From Diacronema lutheri (Eukaryota; Haptophyta; Pavlovophyceae; Pavlovales; Pavlovaceae): a stretch of DNA of 64,000 nt. Below are positions 41,850 through 49,350 of the stretch, piece after piece. The stretch spans positions 1,020,001 through 1,084,000 of the forward strand of contig JAGTXO010000011.1 of assembly GCA_019448385.1 (NCBI GenBank). Direction: 5' to 3'. The translations under genes and the position numbers were made by a program. Below the pieces are notes generated by a model. That model did no database searches. It was not told the origin of the DNA and saw only the letters and a list, made by a program, of their open reading frames with translations. How positions within the stretch are numbered: position 1 is the first letter of the stretch; each line of letters starts with the position of its first letter.

Positions 41850-43478
41850 CTACGGCAGAGCCGGCGCGGAGGCGGTCCGATTCTCCCGCTCCGCGCGCTG
41901 CGCTCGCTGGCGCGCGAGGAGCTCGGAGCCGCGCACCTCCGCGCCAGGGAAGGCCTGCGCGATGTGCGCCTCCTGCAGCGACATGTGCCACGCGAGCGCG
42001 CGCTCCCGCTCAGCCGCGAGGTCGTCGAACGTCGCGTCGCGCGCCGCGCGCGCGCCGCACGGCGCGCTCTCGTCTGCGCGCGCTGGCGCTGCGCCGCCGC
42101 GCGCGGGGCGCGGCACGTCGTACTCGACGCGGAACGTCTGCGCGCAACGGCCGTCCGAACGTCGGAAAAGGTCGAGCGGCTGCACGCGCACGCGCACGCC
42201 CGCGCCGCCCTGCGCGTGGCACACGCGCTCGGCGAGGCGCGCGAGCGCGTCGGCGGTGAGCGGCGGCGCGGAGCCGTTGTCGGGCGGGAGCCACGCGCTC
42301 AAGTCGAGCGTGGGCGGCGGCACCGCCTTGCGCGCGTCCGCCTGCACGCGCCCACTCAGCGCCGCGCATGCCGCGATCGCCGTCGACGAGTCGGCGAGTG
42401 GCACGCGCGGTGCTGGGCGTGCGCGCGGCAGCAGGCGAGGCGAGGCGGCCGTGTGCGCGGTGGGCGCGGCGGCGCGCGCGCGCGCGATCGGCTGGGCCGC
42501 ACGCGCGCTTTGCTCGCCGTGCGCGGGCACGGCGAGCAGCAGCGTGTGCTGCGCGGTGAGCTGCACGGGCAGGTTCTCGCGCACGACCGCGTAGCCGCCC
42601 GCTTGCAGCGCCGCGACGCGCGCGCCGTCGAGGAAGTGGGCGACGGCGCGGCTACCGCTGCCGCCGCTCAAAGCCGCTTCGACGAGCGCGCGCCGCTCCG
42701 CGCCGTGCACGCCGTGCGCCGCGAACGGCGCGTACGGAGCGCAGCCTGCGACGAGCGGATGTGGCGCCCACGTTTTAAACGTGTGGCAACACGGCACGAG
42801 CGCGATCGGCGCGCGCGCGGCGAGCGCGAGGGAAACGAGCGCGTCGCTCAGCCCGCCGCACGCGTGCACCGCCGCGAGCACGCACGAAGCGTCCGCCTCC
42901 AAATGTGCCGCGTCCGCCTCGACGAAGTGCCAGCGGCCGCGCAGGTGCGGGAAGGCGCGCAGCATCTGCGCCTCGAGCCGTTCGGCGGACGCGGGCATGC
43001 GCCGGTCGATGCAGACGGCCGTGCGTGTGTGGCCCAAATGCGACTCACTGTCGAGCAGGAGCAGCATCCACGCGAGCAGCCCGTGCCCGCTCGCGACGTC
43101 GGCAAAGCGCCGCGCGCGCGGGAAGTGCGCGTGCACGCGCAGCGCGACGGCCCACGCCTCGAAGAGCTCCTTGCGCGGGAGCGCGCCGCTCTCGCACACG
43201 GCGCGCGCAACGCGGTCAAAGAGCGTGTCGGCATCGGCAAAGTCGGACGCGTGGTGGCGCGTGAGCTTGCGCCGCGCCGCGCCGGGTGCAAACATGCCCG
43301 GGTGCGCGAGCAGGGGGCCCCACTCCTGCGGCGGAGGCGCGGACGGTTCTGACGAGGCAGCGCGCGCTTGCGTGGCGCACAGCGACGAGCGCGCCACGCG
43401 CGCAGCGCGCACGCGCAGGGCGCTCGCGCCTGCGCTGCCGCCGCTCAGGAGCGAGAGCGCGAGAAGCGACGCGCGCAT
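41850..43478 (-). CDS. SAM-dependent methyltransferase with C-terminal RNA-binding-like domain
   Basis: 542 residues, single exon. The leader (MRASLLALSLLSGGSAGASA, then basic) suggests plastid or mitochondrial import. The methyltransferase part has SAM motif I FADVASGHGLLAWMLLLL, acidic CIDRRMPASAERL, VHACGGLSDALVSLAL and VPCCHTFKTW, a set seen in METTL25/Trm13/GSTCD-type enzymes that act mainly on tRNA. After a proline/alanine linker, VRVRVQPLDLFRRSDG, TFRVEYDV and a terminal helix look like a ferredoxin-fold anticodon-binding domain, as in animal FDXACB1. Together this suggests an organellar tRNA methyltransferase. The family is confident; the substrate is inference. It starts 89 bases from the FCP gene, head to head. 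Confidence 0.72.
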   Translation of the reverse strand: MRASLLALSLLSGGSAGASALRVRAARVARSSLCATQARAASSEPSAPPPQEWGPLLAHPGMFAPGAARRKLTRHHASDFADADTLFDRVARAVCESGALPRKELFEAWAVALRVHAHFPRARRFADVASGHGLLAWMLLLLDSESHLGHTRTAVCIDRRMPASAERLEAQMLRAFPHLRGRWHFVEADAAHLEADASCVLAAVHACGGLSDALVSLALAARAPIALVPCCHTFKTWAPHPLVAGCAPYAPFAAHGVHGAERRALVEAALSGGSGSRAVAHFLDGARVAALQAGGYAVVRENLPVQLTAQHTLLLAVPAHGEQSARAAQPIARARAAAPTAHTAASPRLLPRARPAPRVPLADSSTAIAACAALSGRVQADARKAVPPPTLDLSAWLPPDNGSAPPLTADALARLAERVCHAQGGAGVRVRVQPLDLFRRSDGRCAQTFRVEYDVPRPARGGAAPARADESAPCGARAARDATFDDLAAERERALAWHMSLQEAHIAQAFPGAEVRGSELLARQRAQRAERENRTASAPALP

Positions 43479-43567
43479 CGTGCGCGGAAGGAACGAGCCG
43501 CCATGCCTGCTACGGGTTTTGAACTTTTTTTGTTTGAGGCGGTTTAATTTGTGCGATTGCGCTGACC
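43479..43567. promoter_or_regulatory. 89-base bidirectional promoter, methyltransferase and FCP
   Basis: Only 89 bases separate the two divergent ATGs. The middle is AT-rich, with TTTTGAACTTTTTTTGTTTG and GGTTTAATTTGTG, a sharp contrast to the flanking GC-rich exons. Shared or overlapping control of a light-harvesting gene and an organellar methyltransferase gene is likely. Confidence 0.5.
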
Positions 43568-44406
43568 ATGCTCGCGCTCACGACCGCCGCACTCGCCTTC
43601 GCGGGGCCCGCTGTGCGCGCTCCGGCGCGCTCGGTCGCGCACATGTCGCTCAGCGACCTGCCCGGTGCGTCGATTGAGCTCGGCGGCAAGCCGTGGGACC
43701 CGCTGGGCTTCGCCAAGCTGAACGCGCTCCCGACGGGCTCGGGCCCGGCTTCCAACCCGTCGCTCAAGTGGCTGCGCGAGGCGGAGGTGAAGCACTGCCG
43801 CGTCGCCATGCTGGTACGCGCAGCCCGTCGTGTGGCGCGCGCCAACGCACGCGCGCGCGCGCGAGGCCGAGGACGCGAGGACGGCGCGCGCGCGAACGCC
43901 GCTCGAGCGAGCTCTGCGCGCTCTGGCTGCCGCGACGGGCGACACCGCGCGCGTCGGCGCGCGCGTCGCATCGCTGGCCCGACGGTGCTCGCTCACGCGT
44001 GCGCGCCGATTCCGACGCTCCGTGCCGCGCAATCGCGCAGGCGTTCCTCGGCACGGCCTTCCAGACGTTTGGGCCGCACTTGCCAGGCGCGGCGTTCTCC
44101 GAGCCCGACTGGTTCAAGGCCTCGTACACGTTCTCGGCGCAGAACCCGGGCGGCGCGGCGCAGATCCTCCTCGGCATCGCCATCATCGAGGGCAGCACGT
44201 TCCCCGAGGAGTTTTGGGAGGCGGGCGGCGGCTCGCGCGCGGCGGGCGCGCTCGGGTTCGACCCGCTTGGCCTCTCCAAGGGTCTGCCAAAGGCAAAGGC
44301 GGACGAGATGCAGCTCAAGGAGCTCAAAAACGGGCGACTCGCTATGATTGCCTGTGCGGCGCTCGCCTCGTCCAAGCTCATCGCTGGCTCCGTTCCGTAC
44401 CTCTGA
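43568..44406 (+). CDS. fucoxanthin-chlorophyll a/c light-harvesting protein
   Basis: Two exons (43568-43813 and 44041-44406), phase 0, GT-AG, giving 203 residues. The junction restores HCRVAML-AFLGTAFQTFG. A bipartite plastid leader (MLALTTAALAFAGPAVRAPA) is followed by the LHC fold: helix one LREAEVKHCRVAML, helix two AAQILLGIAIIEG and helix three MQLKELKNGRLAMIACAALA, with the ExxHxR and ExxNGR chlorophyll-binding motifs, and GFDPLGLSKGLPKAKADEM before helix three. It binds fucoxanthin and chlorophylls a/c in thylakoids and passes energy to the photosystems. It is diagnostic of a chromophyte alga. Confidence 0.95.
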
Positions 44407-44517
44407 GCGCAGCGGGTGCGGTGCGGTCATGCCGTCCGTCGCGCGCGGTGGCGCGCGCTCGCCGAACCGACAACGCGCATGAACGCGCTGCAGGACAGTG
44501 TGACACAGTCTTCGGAG

Positions 44518-45390
44518 TCATCGCGACAGAGAAGTGCCGAGTTTGCTGAAGTGCCAACGCGCGCTCAGTAAGGGCGGCAGCTCGGCTTTGCCAAACACCC
44601 ACGGCAGGGTCGCCCTGACCGTCTGGAAGAAGGCGTCGCGACCGCCCGCGCCTGGAAAGGGCGTCTGCCGTCCTGACTCGACGTACGCCGCAATCGGGCC
44701 GAGCGCGCGGATGCGGCGGCGGTACGCGTCAAGGGCGGGCCACTTGCCCGGCAGATCGACCACGCCTGCGTTTGCCAGCTGCTCGAGCGCGTGGAAAAGC
44801 TGCACGTCGGCAAACGAAAGGCTCCGGCCGGCGAGAAAATCGCCGTCGGCGTTGGATGTGAGGGCTCGCGTGAAACGCGCGAGGTACTTCGCGTGCGCCG
44901 CGCTCGCGTCTCTCGCTTGCATGAGCGCAGTGATCGGCGCCCAATCGCCCATCGAATCCGAGAGGATGTCGATCTTGGCCGCCTCCGCCAGCGTCGAGCC
45001 GTACATATTGTGCCTCCGCGCGAGGTAGCGCAGGATGGCGGCGTGCTGCACAAGGTGGAGACCGTCGATCTCGAGGAGCGGCAGCTGGTCCATCGCGAGC
45101 ACACCTGCCGCCATCATCTTGCGCATCTGCGCCTGCGTCGTAACGAAGCGCGCCCCCGCCTCGTCGCCATGGACCTCGTCGAGCCACGGCACGCCGCACG
45201 CTGCGAGCATGAGCCGAACCTCCTCCGCGCGGCCGTGGCCCTCAAAGTAGGTGAGGCGCGCCGTGCCGCATGGCTTTGGCGCCCGCCCGTAGAGCGCGAG
45301 TGTCACGGCCAGCACCGCGATGGCAATGCCCAGGTGCAGCGGGCTCACGCCGATCGCGGCGAGGTCGCCCAGCAAGGTGGGGGAAGACAT
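44518..45390 (-). CDS. membrane-anchored glutathione S-transferase
   Basis: 290 residues. An N-terminal membrane helix (LHLGIAIAVLAVTLALYG) precedes a sigma/mu-like GST: LTYFEGHGRAEEVRLMLAA has the catalytic Tyr region, QLPLLEIDGLHLVQHAAILR the cis-Pro and the SNAIL-like glutathione site, and GDFLAGRSLSFADVQLFHAL the N-capping box. GSTs conjugate glutathione to electrophiles; sigma types also isomerise prostaglandin-like lipids. An amino-terminal anchor is uncommon in cytosolic GSTs. The C terminus carries about 40 extra residues (LPWVFGKAELPPLLSARW). The start follows from the anchor. Confidence 0.85.
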   Translation of the reverse strand: MSSPTLLGDLAAIGVSPLHLGIAIAVLAVTLALYGRAPKPCGTARLTYFEGHGRAEEVRLMLAACGVPWLDEVHGDEAGARFVTTQAQMRKMMAAGVLAMDQLPLLEIDGLHLVQHAAILRYLARRHNMYGSTLAEAAKIDILSDSMGDWAPITALMQARDASAAHAKYLARFTRALTSNADGDFLAGRSLSFADVQLFHALEQLANAGVVDLPGKWPALDAYRRRIRALGPIAAYVESGRQTPFPGAGGRDAFFQTVRATLPWVFGKAELPPLLSARWHFSKLGTSLSR

Positions 45391-45583
45391 CGTGCTCAGA
45401 GCGCCCCTCCCAGTCTCACAGGCTGACATTCGGCAAAGCCATTCACAGACAGCTGTGCTGTCTTGACGCCGAGCGAGGCTGAGCGCCCATCCGGCGTGGC
45501 AAAGGGACGCCAATTCATCAGCCTCTTGGAGCAGCCATCGCGCTCGACCGTGCGCCCTGGCCGTGCGCGCGCGCACCCAGCCG

Positions 45584-46315
45584 TCAGCCTGGGGCAAACT
45601 TCGCCGCCTTGCGCGCCACGAAGAGGAGCACTGCGAGAGCGCACGATGCGCGAAGGATGTTCGCCGCTGGCGACGCGGGCGCGAGCGCAAACACACCTGC
45701 CGCTTTGCCCGCCTCCGTCCACCCGAGCGCGCAGCCGACGCCGAGCGCGAGGCCGACGACGACCTGCTCGGCAGTGTGCCACCCGCACACGACGCGCAGC
45801 ACGCCGATGGCCGCAGCCAGCGCGCTGAGCCCGATGGCTGCACGCTGCGAGCCGAGTGCGCACGACCATGCCGTCGCTGCGAATGCGCTCACGAGCGCGT
45901 GCGCCGACGGCATGCCCGGATCGGACGCGCGAGCGGCAGCGCCGCTGAGCCCCGGCCGCGCCGCGCCAATGACGCGCTTGAGCGCGCTGCACAAGAAGGA
46001 CGCGCACACCATGCCAAGAACAATGAAGGGAGCAAGCGCATCGCGACGCGCGGCGAGGGCCCACAGCTGCGCGCCGGCGACCAAATACTTGGTGCTCCCG
46101 TCCACGCGCGACGCGAGCGAGCGGCGCGAGTCGCCGCGAGCGACGACGAGCGAGCACCGCCGCGCGTGCTGCTGCCGCGACCAGCGCGGCAACGGCGTAG
46201 CGCACGGCGTCTGGCAGCGGAGCAGCGGAACGGAATGCTGCAGCGAACGGTGCGCGACGTGTGTGAACGCGGCGCCGAAGGGGCAAACGATGAGAAGAGT
46301 CGCGGCCGCGGTCAT
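45584..46315 (-). CDS. PAP2-type lipid phosphatase
   Basis: 243 residues with several membrane helices (APFIVLGMVCASFLCSAL, AIGLSALAAAIGVLRVV, EQVVVGLALGVGCALGW, NILRASCALAVLLFVA). The three PAP2 phosphatase motifs are visible: KRVIGAARPG (KX6RP), MPSAHALVSAFAA (PSGH motif, with Ala for Gly) and RVVCGWHTAEQVVVG (RX5H). These enzymes remove phosphate from phosphatidate, isoprenyl diphosphates or dolichyl diphosphate. The leader (TLLIVCPFGAAFTHVAHRSL) may direct it to plastid or ER. Substrate cannot be told from sequence. Confidence 0.82.
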   Translation of the reverse strand: MTAAATLLIVCPFGAAFTHVAHRSLQHSVPLLRCQTPCATPLPRWSRQQHARRCSLVVARGDSRRSLASRVDGSTKYLVAGAQLWALAARRDALAPFIVLGMVCASFLCSALKRVIGAARPGLSGAAARASDPGMPSAHALVSAFAATAWSCALGSQRAAIGLSALAAAIGVLRVVCGWHTAEQVVVGLALGVGCALGWTEAGKAAGVFALAPASPAANILRASCALAVLLFVARKAAKFAPG

Positions 46316-46635
46316 GGACGTGGCTCACGTCGAGCTGCACCTTTTACAGTTATTTTGTGATTATTTTTACTCCTTTTACTAATGGCGCTTACGTCAGGAC
46401 AGCGGGGTCACCACCAGCTGCGGGGGGATCGAGTAGCCACCAATGTCGTCGATCCCCGTTTTCTAACGACGCATCCTACGCAGGACTGCACAGGACTGGC
46501 GTGACCGTGTGAGGCAGAATCTGATGTGAGGGGGCGACAGGACTGGTGTGAGGCGGGTGTGAGGTGGGCAGAAGCCCCCCCCCCCCCCCCCCCCCCCCCC
46601 CTCCCCCCCTCCCCCCCCCCCCCTACCGCGCCACG
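46316..46635. other. intergenic region with AT-rich patch and poly-C tract
   Basis: 320 bases. At about 46340-46382 is a T-rich patch (TTATTTTGTGATTATTTTTA), a likely promoter element for the PAP2 gene. Short repeats of ACAGGACTGG follow near 46485-46545, with GTGTGAGGC copies. From about 46577 to 46622 lies a C-run broken by a few T and ending at the methyltransferase stop. No gene is seen. Confidence 0.55.
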
Positions 46636-47853
46636 CTATTGGCGAGCGCCGAGCGCGGTGACGGCAATCTCCGGCGGCGGCTCAGTCGGCGAGAGGCAGA
46701 AGAGGCGCGTGTCGCCGACATGCTGCTCGAGGCGCGCAGCGCTACCCTGCCGGCTACACGCGTGTAGCAAGTGGCCGGCCACCTCGCACGCGGCGAAGCC
46801 AGCGGCACGCGCGCGGGTGAGGAACTCCGCGAACTGCTTGCCCGCGCCGCGCTCGGTGTACGTGAGCAGCGCAAAGCCACGCGCACCCGTGAGCGCGCGC
46901 AGGGTGCGCAAGAGTGCGCTCCACGCCCCCTTGTTGCCGAGCACGTAGAGCCCGTCGGCACAGAGCACGACGTCGACGGCCGGCGGCATGCCGTGCTGTG
47001 CGAGCACGCGCGCCTCGTCGCCGTGGCCCCACAGGAGCTCGCACACGCGCACGGCGCATACGATCACGCCGCCGAGCCCGACGGGGTGGTCGCGCGCAAA
47101 GTGCTCCGCGTTGCCCGCAGCGATCTGCGTACAAAAGGCGGAGCCGTCCGTCGCCAGCACCGAGCGCGCGCCACAGAGCGCCGCCGCAAAGGATGGGAGC
47201 GGCGCGGCGCCGCATCCGACCTCCACGACGGTGCGGCCCTCCCACGACCAACCGCCACAGCCCAGCGCGCGCGCGAGCACGGGCGAGTGCGCGGCGATCA
47301 CCGCCGGCGGATGCGTGAGGAAGTCGGCGAGCACGACCGCGCCGTCCCAGCAGAGCCCGCCTGTGCTGTGCAGCTCAATGCCGTGCGCGCTGCCCTCCTG
47401 ATCGTGCGACCAGTGGCGCTGTTTGACGCGAAAGGTCAGGCCGACGAGCGGCAGCTCCACCTCGCGGTACTCGGCGCGCATACGCCCCTCGAGCGCCCAC
47501 ACGTTCTTAGGGTGCGTCGCGGCGTACGTCGTCGCGTCCGACTCGGCGGGCAGGAGCCCACCGGGCGAGGCGTTTGCAATCGCCATCGCGGCGCGCTGCA
47601 CGGCGTCCGCGGCGAGAGCCAGCGTAGCGGCTTGCGCCGGCGTGCTCCGCGCCGCCGCCGCTCCGCCGTGCCGCATGCCCACGCCCTTTTTGGGCGCGGC
47701 CGACGCCTCTCCATACTTTGCAGGGTCGGTCCGCTGCAAAAAGGCAACGATGCTCGCATGGTACTCGGCGGTCGCCCAGTAGCCGGGTGCGCGGGCGAGC
47801 GGCACGGACGCAGCGCTGGGCTCGCTCCCATGCTCCGCCGCACGCGCGGTCAT
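46636..47853 (-). CDS. METTL21-type (Methyltransf_16) protein methyltransferase
   Basis: 405 residues. The N-terminal 100 residues are helical and alanine-rich. The catalytic part has GIELHSTGGLCWDGAVVLAD, motif I TVVEVGCGAAPLPSFAAALC, VLATDGSAFCTQIAAGNAEH and VDVVLCADGLYVLGNKGAW, then FALLTYTERGAGKQFAEFL. This matches seven-beta-strand lysine methyltransferases of the METTL21/FAM86 group, which modify chaperones and elongation factors. Start MTARAAEHG is the first ATG; the frame extends 11 codons upstream without one. It shares a 75-base gap with the divergent glycosyltransferase-like gene. Confidence 0.78.
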   Translation of the reverse strand: MTARAAEHGSEPSAASVPLARAPGYWATAEYHASIVAFLQRTDPAKYGEASAAPKKGVGMRHGGAAAARSTPAQAATLALAADAVQRAAMAIANASPGGLLPAESDATTYAATHPKNVWALEGRMRAEYREVELPLVGLTFRVKQRHWSHDQEGSAHGIELHSTGGLCWDGAVVLADFLTHPPAVIAAHSPVLARALGCGGWSWEGRTVVEVGCGAAPLPSFAAALCGARSVLATDGSAFCTQIAAGNAEHFARDHPVGLGGVIVCAVRVCELLWGHGDEARVLAQHGMPPAVDVVLCADGLYVLGNKGAWSALLRTLRALTGARGFALLTYTERGAGKQFAEFLTRARAAGFAACEVAGHLLHACSRQGSAARLEQHVGDTRLFCLSPTEPPPEIAVTALGARQ

Positions 47854-47928
47854 GGGCCGGGTTGTTGCCCCCCGTCGCTGCGTCACGATTTCTTTTTCAG
47901 ACGGGCTTTCGCGCGCTCAGCGCCCACG

Positions 47929-49290
47929 ATGGCGGCGGTTCGGTTCGCGCTCCTTGCCCCGTTCTTCTTCATCGACGCGCTGGGGGACGAGGGCGCGCGC
48001 TCGCGCGCGCTCCCCTCGCACCCGACGGACGCGCGCTGCGGCGTTGCGCCTGCCGGCGATCTGCCCGCGGGCTGGCCGCCGCGCGTCGCCGTCGGCTTCT
48101 TTGGCCTCGTCTACCGCAATCTGGCCGCGACGCTGCCGAGCATCGAGCGTCACGTCTTCGCGCCGCTCGACGCAGCGCCGCTCCGGTACGACGTGCTGCT
48201 GCACGCAATGCTCGTGCTGCGCGAGCCACTTGGCGGCGCGAACACGCTCGCGCCGCCCGCGTGGGTCACCGCGCGCAACGGCACGGGCCACGTTCGGCTC
48301 GACCCGTACTCGTTCGTGCTGCTGCGGCCGTGCGCCTTCGAGATCGAGGACCAGGCGCTCGCGCTGCGGGCGATCGCTGCGCGCCAGGCGCGGCTGCTTC
48401 GCGCCGTGCCCGACCTGTGGCACGACAATTACCGCTCGGTGCACAACTACTTGGTTGCGCTCCGATCGCTCGGCCGCCTCGCGCAGCTCGTCCGCTCGCG
48501 CGAAACGGCGCTCGGGCAGCCGTACGACGCCGTCCTCGTGCTGCGGGGCGACACGCGCTTCCTCTGCGACGTCGACTTGCCGCGCCGGCTGCCAGACCTG
48601 GTGGCGGACGCGGACGCGCGGCGCGCAGCCGCAGGGCGTCGCGCCGCGCCGTTGACGGCGGCGGCGGCGGCGGCGGCGGCGCGCGCGCCGCGCCGGCAGC
48701 TCAAGCGCGGCAACTCGGCGTTCGCGCGCCGCGCGGTCAACCTGCAATCGGGACGCGCAGCGCATTCCGGCGGCGTGGGCATCGTGGCAGTGCCGCTGTG
48801 GGGCCGGTGGGGCGGGACGAACGACCGTTTCGCATTCGGCTCGCGCGAGGCGATGCTCGACGTGTACTGCGCGCGGGAGGATGCGGCATGGCGGCTGCTC
48901 GAGGCGGGCGCGCACAAGCGAAACGGCGAGCACCTGCTGCGCGACGTGCTCCACGCGTCGGGCGTCGCCGTCAAACACACGGCGGTCGTGATGCAGCGCT
49001 TCCGCACACTCGGGCTCGGCGCAGCGGACTGGGTGGGGATGGTGGACGATTCGCTCGAGTACCTGCGCGACGACCTGACGCACACGGCCTCGAGCAAGCC
49101 CGGTGGCCACTGGGTGCGAAAGGCGGGCAAGCGCGACCGCAACACTTCGCGCGAGGTCGTTTGCTCGCTCGCGCGCCACGTCGTTGAGCTGCGCGCCACG
49201 TGGACGCGGCCGGCGGCACGTGGCGTGGTCGGCGCGGGCGCGGCCGCGGCGCCGCGGGCCGGGCCGGATGGCAATGCCAGCGGGGCTTGA
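47929..49290 (+). CDS. secretory-pathway glycosyltransferase-like protein
   Basis: 453 residues with a signal peptide or anchor (FALLAPFFFIDALG). The body has VAVGFFGLVYRNLAATLPSI, YDAVLVLRGDTRFLCDVDLP and WGGTNDRFAFGSREAMLDVY. The pattern GlxRxDxxF followed by NDRFAxGS occurs in uncharacterised algal nucleotide-diphospho-sugar transferases; here RGDTRF supplies only one candidate acidic site. An alanine/arginine insert of about 30 residues interrupts the middle. The C-terminal third has no clear motif. Likely Golgi or ER; activity unproven. Runs in the same direction as the EF-hand gene downstream. Confidence 0.65.
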   Translation: MAAVRFALLAPFFFIDALGDEGARSRALPSHPTDARCGVAPAGDLPAGWPPRVAVGFFGLVYRNLAATLPSIERHVFAPLDAAPLRYDVLLHAMLVLREPLGGANTLAPPAWVTARNGTGHVRLDPYSFVLLRPCAFEIEDQALALRAIAARQARLLRAVPDLWHDNYRSVHNYLVALRSLGRLAQLVRSRETALGQPYDAVLVLRGDTRFLCDVDLPRRLPDLVADADARRAAAGRRAAPLTAAAAAAAARAPRRQLKRGNSAFARRAVNLQSGRAAHSGGVGIVAVPLWGRWGGTNDRFAFGSREAMLDVYCAREDAAWRLLEAGAHKRNGEHLLRDVLHASGVAVKHTAVVMQRFRTLGLGAADWVGMVDDSLEYLRDDLTHTASSKPGGHWVRKAGKRDRNTSREVVCSLARHVVELRATWTRPAARGVVGAGAAAAPRAGPDGNASGA

Positions 49291-49350
49291 GACTTGAGAG
49301 CCGGGAACCGGGGTCCATGAAAGGGGAAATTTAAGATTTCGTTACCAAAA

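Noticed and set aside
46567-46622. Poly-C tract as the tail of a retroposed element
   Set aside because: No A-tail, target duplication or element body is visible; similar runs occur at other gene ends.
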